A stretch of 64,000 bases of DNA from the NCBI RefSeq assembly GCF_001701025.1, contig NZ_CP016793.1, forward strand, positions 7,874,001 to 7,938,000, given 5' to 3'. Positions 16,346-27,882 of the stretch are shown one piece after another. Position numbers and translations under genes: made by a program. Below the pieces are notes generated by a model. The model did no database searches. It was not told where the DNA came from and was given only the letters and a program-made list of their open reading frames with translations. Within the stretch, counting starts at the first letter, position 1. Every line of letters starts with the position of its first letter. The DNA is from Lentzea guizhouensis (GTDB lineage: Bacteria; Actinomycetota; Actinomycetes; Mycobacteriales; Pseudonocardiaceae).

Positions 16346-17200
16346 TCATAGAGCACGAGTACTCGATCTGACCACCAGACTGGTGGCGAACTCGACCCGA
16401 GGATGTCCGAGCACCCGGCCTTCAGCCAACTCGTTCAGCATCCGCACAGCCGCTGCCCCCACTTCCCGCCAGGGTTGGCGCACGGTCGTCAGCGGAGGAC
16501 TCGTCCACGAGGCGAGGGGAAGGTCGTCAAATCCGATCACGCTCAGATCGTCGGGAACCCGAAGCCCGCTCGCTGTTGCCGCCTCACACACCCCGACCGC
16601 CTGAAGATCACTGCCCGCGACCACGGCGGTAGGCGGCTGCGGCAGTGCCAGCAGCTCGGCTCCTCGCCGGTGCCCCTCGGTGCGCGAAGCAGGCCCCTGA
16701 CGCAGCAGCGCCGATGTGAACGGGATGCGTTCGGCCCTCAGCGCTTCTCGATATCCGGCCACCATCTCCTCTGTCGCCGAGGACGAGTCCGGGCCGGTGA
16801 TCAGCGCGACACGCCGGTGCCCCAGATCCGTCAGGTGCTGGACGGCTCCGAGCACACCGTGCCAGGCGGTCGTGGTGATCGACGGCGCCGAGGCAGACCA
16901 GTCGACCGAGCCCACCGTGACCACTGGTATGCGCTCTTCCGCCAGCACAGCGTGCTGGTAGGCGTTCAGACGGGTGCGCACCAAGATCGCTCCTGCCGAA
17001 CCGCGTTCCAGCAGTGCGTCCAGCCAACGCAGGTCTGGAGTGGAACGGCGATGCACCATGGTGAGCCTCATGGCCCAGCGCAGCTCATGGGCTGCCTTCT
17101 CCAATCCTGCGAGCAGTTCTACGAACCACGGGAACTCCGAGTCGCCGAGCACAAGATCGATCGGTTTGGCCCCGCGGTCAGCGGAGGCGGCGTACACCAT
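16346..17200 (-). CDS. LacI-family sensor domain lacking the DNA-binding domain
   Basis: A 284-residue protein that matches LacI regulators from the hinge onward: I-D-L-V-L-G-D-S-E-F-P-W, G-H-R-R-V-A-L-I-T-G-P-D-S-S, P-T-A-V-V-A-G-S-D-L-Q-A and V-I-G-F-D-D-L-P-L-A-S-W-T-S-P-P-L-T-T-V-R-Q-P. There is no HTH; the frame opens only ~15 codons before the sensor domain. The complete LacI protein encoded just upstream ends five bases before this start, so the two are co-translated. It is clearly a paralogue of that neighbour (F-D-D-x-P-x-A-x-W-T-S-P-P-L-T-T-V). It may form mixed dimers, bind sugar only, or be a truncated duplicate. The ligand pocket looks intact and the frame is clean, arguing against simple decay. 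Confidence 0.75.
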   Translation of the reverse strand: MVYAASADRGAKPIDLVLGDSEFPWFVELLAGLEKAAHELRWAMRLTMVHRRSTPDLRWLDALLERGSAGAILVRTRLNAYQHAVLAEERIPVVTVGSVDWSASAPSITTTAWHGVLGAVQHLTDLGHRRVALITGPDSSSATEEMVAGYREALRAERIPFTSALLRQGPASRTEGHRRGAELLALPQPPTAVVAGSDLQAVGVCEAATASGLRVPDDLSVIGFDDLPLASWTSPPLTTVRQPWREVGAAAVRMLNELAEGRVLGHPRVEFATSLVVRSSTRAL

Positions 17201-17205
17201 CCCGT

Positions 17206-18258
17206 TCAGGCTCCCTCAGCACGGGAGGCGGACTTCGCCACAGACGTACTCCCGCGTACGACCAAGTTCGTGGCCATCCGCGTGCGGGGCGACTCGACCT
17301 GCTCGCCTCTCATCAGGCAGACGAGTGTCTGCGCCGCGAGCACTCCCATACGGCGCAAGGGTTGTTTGACCGTCGTCAACGGCGGTGAGGTCCACGCAGC
17401 GAAAGGCACATCGTCGAAGCCGACAACGCTGATGTCCTCCGGGATGTGCAAGCGTCGGTCCCGCAGCGCTTCGTAGGCGCCCAGCGCCTGGAGGTCGTTG
17501 GCCGCGAAGATGGCGGTGGGCGGCACGGGCAGATCCAGCAGCGCGTCGGTCTGCAGTCGCCCTTGCTCGTATCCGAAGTCTCCGTGACGGACCAACGCCG
17601 AATCGGTGGCGACGCCCGCCAGGCGCAGCGCGCTGCGGTAGCCGGCGATCCTGGCGTTGCTGCACGGAGAGTTCTCAGGGCCGCCGATCACGCCAATTCT
17701 CCGATGGCCCAACGACAACAGGTGTTGCGTCGCCGCGAGACCACCGTGCCAGTTGGTGGCCGTCACGGTGTGGACGTCGGACACAGGCGATCCCACGGGA
17801 TCAACCACGACGAACGGGACCGAGCGACTGGAGAGCGCCGCGCGCTGCGACGAGGTCAGGTCCGAGTACACCAGGATCACGCCGCGCGATCCCCGCCTGA
17901 CCATGAGGTCGAGCCAATCATCGTCGGGTTCACGGGTCGAGTGAACCGCGGTCAGGACGACCTGCGCCCCGTGCTCCCTCAACACACGCTCGACGCCGCC
18001 CAGGATTTCCGCTGCCCACGCGTTGTCGACTTCGTTGATGATGAGTTCGACCATCGTTCCCCGACGCACCACTCCTTTGGCAACGATGCTTCCAGGACGG
18101 ACATAACCTTCCCGGACGACAATCTCCTCGACGAGCTTTCTGGTGCGAGCGGACACATCGCGATGACCGTTGATCACCTTGGAGACCGTCGGAACCGACA
18201 CTCCTGCCAGCTGGGCGATTCGTGCCAGCGTGGGCCCCCGCTCGCGTTCGGCGGTCAC
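17206..18258 (-). CDS. LacI-family transcriptional regulator
   Basis: A 350-residue protein from GTG 18258. The HTH is near the N-terminus (L-A-R-I-A-Q-L-A-G-V-S-V-P-T-V-S-K-V-I-N-G), followed by the hinge and a periplasmic-binding-protein-like sensor (G-H-R-R-I-G-V-I-G-G-P, P-T-A-I-F-A-A-N-D-L-Q-A, V-V-G-F-D-D-V-P-F-A-A-W-T-S-P-P-L-T-T-V-K-Q-P). This S/T-rich subgroup typically controls polysaccharide use in actinomycetes. The nearest enzyme genes are the mannanase and expansin downstream on the same strand, so mannan oligosaccharides are plausible effectors (inference). It is followed immediately by the HTH-less paralogue. Confidence 0.87.
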   Translation of the reverse strand: MTAERERGPTLARIAQLAGVSVPTVSKVINGHRDVSARTRKLVEEIVVREGYVRPGSIVAKGVVRRGTMVELIINEVDNAWAAEILGGVERVLREHGAQVVLTAVHSTREPDDDWLDLMVRRGSRGVILVYSDLTSSQRAALSSRSVPFVVVDPVGSPVSDVHTVTATNWHGGLAATQHLLSLGHRRIGVIGGPENSPCSNARIAGYRSALRLAGVATDSALVRHGDFGYEQGRLQTDALLDLPVPPTAIFAANDLQALGAYEALRDRRLHIPEDISVVGFDDVPFAAWTSPPLTTVKQPLRRMGVLAAQTLVCLMRGEQVESPRTRMATNLVVRGSTSVAKSASRAEGA

Positions 18259-18448
18259 AGCGCCCCCTGTTTGTCAGGATCGGTTCGGTGCTACTTCTCC
18301 AGGCAGGCGGAGCTGCTGCTGTTCGCCCGGCGTATCCGCCGAACCAGCGCGGGAGGCGACCGAGTTCGGGGTTCCTGTCGCTCGTTCTCGTCGACGCCGA
18401 GGCCGACCGGACACCCTTCGGGTGCACGGGGCTGAAGATCAAGTCAGC

Positions 18449-18898
18449 CTAGGGCTTCGAGCGGTCCTGGGTCAGGCGCGTCAGCAGCGTGCGCAGCTGC
18501 GCGGACTCGGCATCGTCGAGTTCCGCCAGGAATTGCCGTTCGGCCTCGTCGCTGGCGCTGACCGCCCGGGTCAGCGCTGCCCGCCCGTCCCCGGTCAGCT
18601 CGACGACGTTGCGACGCCGGTCCCCGGCGTCCGCGTGGCGCGCCACGAGCCCCTTGGCCTCCAGCCCGTCGAGCAGCGCGACCATCGTGGTCCGGTCGAC
18701 CCTCAGGCGTCCGGCCACCTGCTGCTGCGACTCGGGGTTGATGCCGTCCAGGAGCAGCAGGACGGCCAGCTCACGCCCGCTGACCCCGACCGGTGCCAGG
18801 TGTTCGGCGTGCAGGTCCTCGAGATCGACAAGAGCACGCTTGAGCAAGTAGGTCAGCCGCGCGCTCAGCCGCGGTCCCGGATCCCTTTCGGTGGTCAC
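18449..18898 (-). CDS. MarR-family transcriptional regulator
   Basis: A 149-residue protein with the winged HTH of the MarR family: L-A-V-L-L-L-L-D, then Q-Q-Q-V-A-G-R-L-R-V-D-R-T-T-M-V-A-L-L-D-G-L-E-A-K-G-L-V and the wing R-H-A-D-A-G-D-R-R-R-N-V-V-E-L-T. It is divergent from an NAD-binding oxidoreductase gene, with a 31-bp palindrome between them that is the likely operator. The ligand is unknown. The 190 bp between this gene and the LacI gene to its left carry nothing recognisable. Confidence 0.87.
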   Translation of the reverse strand: MTTERDPGPRLSARLTYLLKRALVDLEDLHAEHLAPVGVSGRELAVLLLLDGINPESQQQVAGRLRVDRTTMVALLDGLEAKGLVARHADAGDRRRNVVELTGDGRAALTRAVSASDEAERQFLAELDDAESAQLRTLLTRLTQDRSKP

Positions 18899-18916
18899 CT
18901 CAACAGGATACTGCTA

Positions 18917-18947
18917 CGCTGATCGTCAGTATTACTGATGATCAGCG
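18917..18947. promoter_or_regulatory. 31-bp palindrome, probable MarR operator
   Basis: Left arm CGCTGATCGTCAGTA (18917-18931), centre T, right arm TACTGATGATCAGCG (18933-18947); the arms match at 14 of 15 positions. It lies 18 bp upstream of the MarR start and 12 bp upstream of the oxidoreductase start, so binding would block both promoters. Confidence 0.8.
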
Positions 18948-18959
18948 AAAGGGAAGATC

Positions 18960-19781
18960 ATGACGACTCTGTTGCTCACCGGCGCCACCGGTCTCGTGGG
19001 GTCGCGGCTGCTGCCGCGCCTCGCGCAGGACGGCTTCGAGTGCCGCGCGCTCGTCCGCGGCGAGGCCGCGCTGCCTCCGGGGACCATGGCCGTCCGCGGT
19101 GACCTGGCCGACCCGGACACGCTGCGGGCGGCAGTGGAAGGCGTCGACGCGGTGGTCCACCTGGCGGCGCTGTTCCGCACGCAGGACGAGGCCGCGATCT
19201 GGCGCGCGAACCATGACGGCACCCGCAACCTGATCGCCGCCGTGAAGGAGCACGCGCCGAACGCCCGTCTCGTCATGAGCAGCACCGGCAACGTCTACAA
19301 CGCGGACGCCACGCGCCCGGCGCTGGAGACCGACGAGTGCTCGCCGAAGTCCGCCTACGGGGCGAGCAAGGTGGCGGCCGAGCAGTTGCTCCGCGACAGC
19401 GGCCTGACCTGGGCCGTCCTGCGACTGCCGTTCGTGTACGGCGAGGGCGACGGTCACCTCGCGTCCCTCCACACGCTTGCCCCGCAGTTCGGCCTGCACC
19501 CCGCGCAGGCCTACTCAGTGGCGCACCACCGCGACATCGCGGCCGCCGTCCGCCTCGCGCTGACCGGGGTGATGGACGGCCGGATCGTCAACGTCACCGA
19601 CGGGGCGCCTCCGGTCACCGTCTACGAGATGACCCGCCTCGCCGGGCGACCGATCGAAGGGTCCGCTGAGCCGCTGACCGACCCCTGGTTCGGACACCTC
19701 GACAGCACCCTGATCCGTGAACTCGGTTTCACACCGAGCGTGCCCACCGTCTACGCCGCCGCCCGCGAAGGCATCCTCTAG
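18960..19781 (+). CDS. NAD(P)-dependent oxidoreductase (extended SDR)
   Basis: A 273-residue protein. It has the Rossmann motif L-L-T-G-A-T-G-L-V-G-S-R-L-L, D-A-V-V-H-L-A-A-L, an intact Y-G-A-S-K catalytic pair (S-A-Y-G-A-S-K-V-A-A-E) and L-R-L-P-F-V-Y-G-E-G, so it is an extended SDR of the epimerase/UDP-sugar or dihydroflavonol-reductase-like type. ATG 18960 has a GAAAGGGAAG ribosome site. The MarR palindrome directly upstream suggests it is induced when the MarR protein binds its ligand. Substrate unknown. Confidence 0.83.
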   Translation: MTTLLLTGATGLVGSRLLPRLAQDGFECRALVRGEAALPPGTMAVRGDLADPDTLRAAVEGVDAVVHLAALFRTQDEAAIWRANHDGTRNLIAAVKEHAPNARLVMSSTGNVYNADATRPALETDECSPKSAYGASKVAAEQLLRDSGLTWAVLRLPFVYGEGDGHLASLHTLAPQFGLHPAQAYSVAHHRDIAAAVRLALTGVMDGRIVNVTDGAPPVTVYEMTRLAGRPIEGSAEPLTDPWFGHLDSTLIRELGFTPSVPTVYAAAREGIL

Positions 19782-19891
19782 GCACGGTTTGCGGCTTGCC
19801 GAAAACGAGCCCCAGGCGCATTGATTTCAATCCGCTGCGCTTGCTGCATCACATCTGCCGGATCGATCACCCCACTCCTGAAGGAATTTCC

Positions 19892-20761
19892 ATGGCGAAA
19901 TGGACTGCGGACCAACTTCCGGTCATGACCGGCAAAACGGTGCTGATCACCGGTGCAGGTGGAGGCGTCGGACTGGTGACCGCCCGGGAGCTCGCTCGGG
20001 CCGGCGCCCATGTGGTGCTGGCTGTGCGCAACGTTGACAAGGCACGCGAGGCAACCACCGACATGCGAGGTGACTTCGAGATCCGGCATCTCGATGTGGC
20101 CGATCTGGACTCGGTGCGCGCGTTCGCGCAGACGTGCACCGGCGACATCGACATCTTGATCAACAACGCCGGAGTGATGGACGTCCCGGCGGCGCGGACC
20201 GCACAGGGCCTGGACGTGCAGACCGCAACGAACTACTTCGGGCCGTTCCTGCTCACCAACCTGCTGCTGCCCCAGCTGACCGACCGCGTGGTGACCGTCT
20301 CCAGCCAGATGCACCGGTTCGGCAAACTGGACCTGGATGACCTCGACTGGCGGACCCGCAAGTACGACCCAATGGCCGCCTACCAGTCGTCCAAGCTCGC
20401 GGTCGTGCTGTTCTCGCTGGAACTGCAGCGCCGCCTGACCGCCGCCGGCAGCAACATCCGCTCCGTGATCGCCCATCCAGGTGTCGCCCGCACCGGACTG
20501 GTCGACCACTCGCACCTGCGGATTGTCAATCGGCTCCCATTCCTGGTCCAGGACGCCGAGCACGGAGCGCTACCACTGCTCTACGCCGCCACACAGGACG
20601 TTCCCGGCAACGCATACATCGGCCCCGACGGCCTGTTCAGCTTCACGGGACACCCCCTCATCCGCAAGCCCAGCCGGGCCGGCCTGAACCCGGCGGTCGC
20701 CAAAAGCCTGTGGCTGGCAACCGCCGCTCTCACCGGAATCGGCGCGTCAATCGGGCAGTGA
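19892..20761 (+). CDS. SDR-family oxidoreductase
   Basis: A 289-residue classical SDR from ATG 19892 (GAAGGAATTTCC ribosome site). Motifs: V-L-I-T-G-A-G-G-G-V-G for the cofactor, D-I-L-I-N-N-A-G-V-M, catalytic S in T-V-S-S-Q-M-H-R, Y-Q-S-S-K-L-A catalytic pair, and H-P-G-V-A-R-T. It belongs to the retinol-dehydrogenase/protochlorophyllide-reductase-like group; substrate unknown. The gene follows the previous oxidoreductase in the same direction with 110 bp between, so it may have its own promoter. Confidence 0.85.
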   Translation: MAKWTADQLPVMTGKTVLITGAGGGVGLVTARELARAGAHVVLAVRNVDKAREATTDMRGDFEIRHLDVADLDSVRAFAQTCTGDIDILINNAGVMDVPAARTAQGLDVQTATNYFGPFLLTNLLLPQLTDRVVTVSSQMHRFGKLDLDDLDWRTRKYDPMAAYQSSKLAVVLFSLELQRRLTAAGSNIRSVIAHPGVARTGLVDHSHLRIVNRLPFLVQDAEHGALPLLYAATQDVPGNAYIGPDGLFSFTGHPLIRKPSRAGLNPAVAKSLWLATAALTGIGASIGQ

Positions 20762-20861
20762 CAGTCCCATCAGCCCTGGGTGCTACTTGTGCGGCGAAGC
20801 CACCGCCGATCAAGGCGCTGGATGTTTCTTCTCGCACACTCACCAGTGAAAGGCAACGTCG

Positions 20862-22127
20862 ATGACTTCCAATGTCCGCACCGCCATCCCCCGGTTCTCG
20901 CTCGCCGAGCGCGACCGCCGTTGGGACCTCGCGAATGCCTTCATGGAGCGCCGCGGCCTCGACGCGCTCCTCGTTTACGGCGAGCACGAGGACGCCGGTG
21001 CGATGCCCCTCTACTTCGACACCTGGTTCACCAACGACCGGGCCGGGACCACCGTGCTCATGCCCCGCGGAGGCGAGCCGCTCGTTCTCCTGCCGATGCC
21101 GCTGTACCTGCTCGACCGGCTCGAGGCGGAGCGACGGGGACACGACGTCTGGGTCTCCGCGCCCAGCATCCGCGTCGGTCGCGACGCGGCGACGCTGATC
21201 GCCGCGTTCAAGGACCTGGGGTTGTCGCGGGCGCGGATCGGGGTGGTCGGACTCGACCCGCACATCCCGTGGCACCCCGAGGGCGTCATCCCGTTCCGCT
21301 TGATGCACGGACTGGGCACTGAGCTGCCCGAGCTCGAGATCGTCTCGGTGGGGTCGGAGTTCGGGCTGCTGCTGTTCCAGCTCAGCGACGAGGAGCTGGA
21401 GGTGGTCCGGTACACCGCGCGCATCGGCGACGCGATGGTGGAGGCGATGGTCGAGGCCACCCGGCCCGGTGCGTCGGAGGCTGCGGTCTACACGGCGGGC
21501 ACCGCGGCGGCGCTGAGCTACGGCACCGTCGTCGCCGGCATGCACCTGTGGTCGGGCTCGGAGTACGCCGCGTCCGGACCGCCCGCGTGGTCCTACCGCC
21601 CGCAGGAGGCGCGGATCATCCAGGACGGCGACGTCCTCATGGCCGAGGTCTTCTGCAACTTCGGCATGCGAACCTCGCAGCACCAGGTGACCATCGCCGT
21701 CGGTGAGGTGCACGAGGACATCGAGCACGCGGCGCACATCGCGAACGAGGCCTACCGGGCAGGACTGGACGCCCTCCGCCCGGGTGCCGCTTTCGGCGAC
21801 ATCGCCGAGGCGATGCTGGCGCCGGTGGAAGCGGCGGGCGGCTGGGTCCGCGGTCCGCAGGTCCACGCGCTCAACCCCTGCGTCGGGCTTGCCCGCATTC
21901 CCGCGAACTCCCTGCGCGTCGAGGGCGTCGAGCAGTACCCGGACTTGCCGGAGACACCGACGATGCCCCGCGACCTGGTGCTGGCGAAGGGAATGACGTT
22001 CGCCTTCGAGCCGAGCTGCGGGTTCGAGCGCCACCTCGTCACGGTCGGCGGGACCGTGCTGGTGGGTGACGACGGTGCGGAGGAGCTCAACCCGCACACC
22101 GCCCAGCTGCTACGCGCGGGCGGCTGA
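20862..22127 (+). CDS. M24-family (pita-bread fold) protein, Xaa-Pro peptidase-like, metal ligands altered
   Basis: A 421-residue protein with the creatinase/prolidase N-terminal domain (F-S-L-A-E-R-D-R-R-W-D-L-A-N-A-F-M, L-D-A-L-L-V-Y-G) and a C-terminal pita-bread domain (G-D-V-L-M-A-E-V-F-C-N, L-R-P-G-A-A-F-G-D-I, M-T-F-A-F-E-P-S-C-G). In active M24 peptidases five residues (D, D, H, E, E) bind two metals. Here the first Asp region reads A-E-V-F, the second reads T-S-Q-H-Q instead of S-D-x-x-R, and the last Glu position reads G-G-T-V-L. It may be a creatinase-like hydrolase without metals, or a non-peptidase relative. It is monocistronic, with a 100-bp leader after the SDR. Confidence 0.72.
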   Translation: MTSNVRTAIPRFSLAERDRRWDLANAFMERRGLDALLVYGEHEDAGAMPLYFDTWFTNDRAGTTVLMPRGGEPLVLLPMPLYLLDRLEAERRGHDVWVSAPSIRVGRDAATLIAAFKDLGLSRARIGVVGLDPHIPWHPEGVIPFRLMHGLGTELPELEIVSVGSEFGLLLFQLSDEELEVVRYTARIGDAMVEAMVEATRPGASEAAVYTAGTAAALSYGTVVAGMHLWSGSEYAASGPPAWSYRPQEARIIQDGDVLMAEVFCNFGMRTSQHQVTIAVGEVHEDIEHAAHIANEAYRAGLDALRPGAAFGDIAEAMLAPVEAAGGWVRGPQVHALNPCVGLARIPANSLRVEGVEQYPDLPETPTMPRDLVLAKGMTFAFEPSCGFERHLVTVGGTVLVGDDGAEELNPHTAQLLRAGG

Positions 22128-22262
22128 CTTCCTGAGTTCTCGACTGAGCGAGAAACTCGATGGCGCGGTGCCGTGCGTGTAGCCGGCCGTTGACCTTGCC
22201 GGTGGAGATGTCCAGTGCCGCGCACAGACTCGACGTGCCATGCCGGCTGGTGCTGGTCTCTA
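22128..22262 (-). mobile_element. IS630-family transposase fragment
   Basis: Directly after the M24 stop, the minus strand encodes T-S-R-H-G-T-S-S-L-C-A-A-L-D-I-S-T-G-K-V followed by H-A-R-H-R-A-I-E-F-L. This is the part of the DDE domain around the second catalytic region of IS630-type transposases (H-G-T-T-S-L-F-A-A-L-D-x-A-T-G-K-V). Only ~45 codons remain, and no terminal repeats were seen. An inactive insertion scar. Confidence 0.6.
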
Positions 22263-22640
22263 GCCGCCTCCACGCAGGTGTCGGAGCAGTTCGCCGGCGT
22301 CGAAGTCATGTGGCAGTCCTCGGATGGCGCTTCTGCATCGCATCTACGATTCCTACAGGCCTGTGACCGTGACAGCATGGTCTGTCAGCAGAGCTCCAGA
22401 ATAAGAAGTTCTGGAGCACACTCGCAGGACGCCGGAACATTCCTCACCTCGAGGAGCTGTGGCACTCGTCTCGGAGGACGTGGCTCGGTTGCCCACCACC
22501 GAGTGGACTCGTAGAATCGGGTGCGCGATGAGCACTAAAGCCGAGTGATTCACTTGGCTGCGGTCGCTCGGGAAAGTAGTACTAGCGTCGGCTGCCTGCC
22601 CAGGTAGCCAGATCTGACGCGTGGGCAACCTGTACACCAC

Positions 22641-22685
22641 GGGTTTCCGACTGCTTTCTCTTCTTCGAGTCACTCTCGGAAACCC
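22641..22685 (+). promoter_or_regulatory. Inverted repeat upstream of the SnoaL-like gene
   Basis: GGGTTTCCGA (22641-22650) and its exact complement (22676-22685) flank a 25-nt pyrimidine-rich spacer. The right arm ends five bases before the ribosome site (GAGAGGA) of the gene at 22704. Either an operator or a leader hairpin. The stretch 22263-22640 holds no recognisable gene. Confidence 0.5.
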
Positions 22686-22703
22686 ATCTGAGAGGAATGA
22701 CTG

Positions 22704-23093
22704 ATGTCTGAGCTTGAACGCAACAAGCAGGTAGTCATCGACTACTACCAGACCGCCTTCAACGGCAACCCGGAGAAGGCCGTCGCCGACCACTTCGGAC
22801 CACATTACGTCCAGCACAACCCTGACGCCGCAGACGGTCCGGAAGCGTTCATCGGATTCGTGCACTACCTGCGCGGTCAGTTCCCGAACCTGCGACTCGA
22901 CATCAAGCGGGTCATCGCCGAAGGCGACATGGTCGTCACCCACTCCCACCTCGACCTGGAACCCGGCAACCCGGAGAACCCCGGGCAAGCGCTCGCCGAC
23001 TACTTCCGCCTGGAGGGCGGCAAGGTCGTCGAGCACTGGGACGTGATCCAGGCCGTGCCGAAGAACTCCGCCAACTCCAACGGCATGTTCTGA
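22704..23093 (+). CDS. SnoaL-like / NTF2-fold protein
   Basis: A 129-residue single-domain protein with the SnoaL-like pattern: N-K-Q-V-V-I-D-Y-Y-Q-T-A-F-N-G-N-P-E-K-A-V at the start, Y-V-Q-H-N-P in the middle, V-V-T-H-S-H-L, then F-R-L-E-G-G-K-V-V-E-H-W-D-V-I-Q. Members are small cone-shaped alpha+beta proteins acting as cyclases, isomerases or ligand carriers, and many have unknown substrates. A thioredoxin-fold gene follows after only 12 bp, so these two are one transcription unit. Confidence 0.83.
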   Translation: MSELERNKQVVIDYYQTAFNGNPEKAVADHFGPHYVQHNPDAADGPEAFIGFVHYLRGQFPNLRLDIKRVIAEGDMVVTHSHLDLEPGNPENPGQALADYFRLEGGKVVEHWDVIQAVPKNSANSNGMF

Positions 23094-23105
23094 GGACACG
23101 CGTTG

Positions 23106-23738
23106 ATGCAGGTTGAGTTCTGGGTCGATGTCGTGTGTCCGTGGTGCTACATCGGCAAGGCCCGTTTCGACAAAGCACTGGCGATCTTCGAACATGGGGC
23201 AGACGTGGAGGTGGTGCATCGCTCGTTCGAACTCGACCCAGGCCGGGCCGTCAACGACGACGAACCGGTATCGGAGATGCCGGCAAGGCGTTACGGACCG
23301 CAAGCCCGCAAGATGGAGGACAACGTCGCAGGACTGGCGCGGGAGGAAGGGCTCGAATACCGGCTGGACCGGCTTGTGGGCGGAACCTTCGACGTGCACC
23401 GGCTGCTGCACCTGGCAGGCGAGCACGGCGTCCGGAACGAACTGACCGAGTTGGTGCTGCACACCAACTTCGCCCGCGCACTTCCCTTGTTCACCAACGA
23501 AGTTCTGGTAGACCTGACTGCCGAAGCCGGGCTGGATCGCACCGAGGCGCGCAAGGTGCTCGAGCAACCTGCGATCTACGCTGAAGCCGTGCGAACCGAA
23601 GAGCGGAGAGCCCATGAGCTCGGAGCCATTGGCGTTCCCTTCATCCTCATGGACGGGTCTGTCGCAGTCGCCGGTGCCCGACCAGTGCTGACGCTGGTCC
23701 AGTCACTGCAGCTCGCGTGGGCGAGCATGGCTCGCTAG
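23106..23738 (+). CDS. DsbA-family oxidoreductase (FrnE-like)
   Basis: A 210-residue protein. It has the thioredoxin-fold start V-E-F-W-V-D-V-V-C-P-W-C-Y-I-G with a C-P-W-C redox motif, a helical insertion (residues ~60-150), and the cis-Pro region G-V-P-F-I-L closing the active site. These are the marks of the cytoplasmic FrnE/2-hydroxychromene-isomerase-like DsbA group, and no signal peptide is present. It pairs with the SnoaL-like gene upstream. A strong hairpin follows, closing the two-gene unit. Confidence 0.87.
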   Translation: MQVEFWVDVVCPWCYIGKARFDKALAIFEHGADVEVVHRSFELDPGRAVNDDEPVSEMPARRYGPQARKMEDNVAGLAREEGLEYRLDRLVGGTFDVHRLLHLAGEHGVRNELTELVLHTNFARALPLFTNEVLVDLTAEAGLDRTEARKVLEQPAIYAEAVRTEERRAHELGAIGVPFILMDGSVAVAGARPVLTLVQSLQLAWASMAR

Positions 23739-23756
23739 ACGAAGCCGACCAAACAG

Positions 23757-23791
23757 GTGCGGTGGGCCGGTCGACTGCCGACCCACCGCAC
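23757..23791 (+). terminator. Hairpin terminator after the DsbA-like gene
   Basis: GTGCGGTGGG (23757-23766) pairs with CCCACCGCAC (23782-23791); an inner GGTCG/CGACC pair can extend the structure. It starts 18 bp after the stop codon. Confidence 0.7.
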
Positions 23792-24147
23792 CCCGTCAGA
23801 ACCTTGTTGCGCCGGCGGTACCAGCTGTACTGACCGGGTGTCGACCAGCTGGCTTTTTTGAGAGGCCACTGGGCGGTGCAGCAGCGGCCGTAGGCGCTGC
23901 ACCAGGTCCCCGGAGGTCGCCCTGGCCGGTCAGTTCCACATCATCCGCGGCGAAGAGCATCCAGGACGTCCGCTGCTCCCCCGCGAGACAGAGCGGCGCG
24001 ACCTGCCCGGCGTCAGCGGGTCGTGCACCCACCGGCCGATGACGCCGACAAGCGCAACTCGTGTGACTCAAGGCTTGACCAGAGGCGGGGTCAACCTAGT
24101 TAATCGAGTTAGTAACATGACAGTGCAACTCAACGAGGAGTGCTCCC
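23792..24147 (+). promoter_or_regulatory. Pullulanase promoter region with small inverted repeat
   Basis: About 355 bp with no convincing gene; a short minus-strand frame at 23796-24071 has no recognised family. Near the pullulanase gene, TTGACC (24075-24080) could be a -35 box with TAGTTA (24097-24102) as -10, 16 bp apart. TTGACC with GGTCAA (24089-24094) forms a perfect 6-bp inverted repeat, a possible operator overlapping the promoter. Confidence 0.4.
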
Positions 24148-27828
<3,681 letters not shown>

Positions 27829-27841
27829 CCGGCCCGCACGT

Positions 27842-27876
27842 CGAGGACCTGCACCCGAGCCGAGTGCAGGTCCTCG
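27842..27876. terminator. Hairpin between pullulanase and LacI genes (bidirectional)
   Basis: CGAGGACCTGCAC (27842-27854) and its exact complement (27864-27876), 9-nt loop. It sits between the two convergent genes, 13 bp after one stop and 6 bp from the other. Confidence 0.8.
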
Positions 27877-27882
27877 GCCGCT

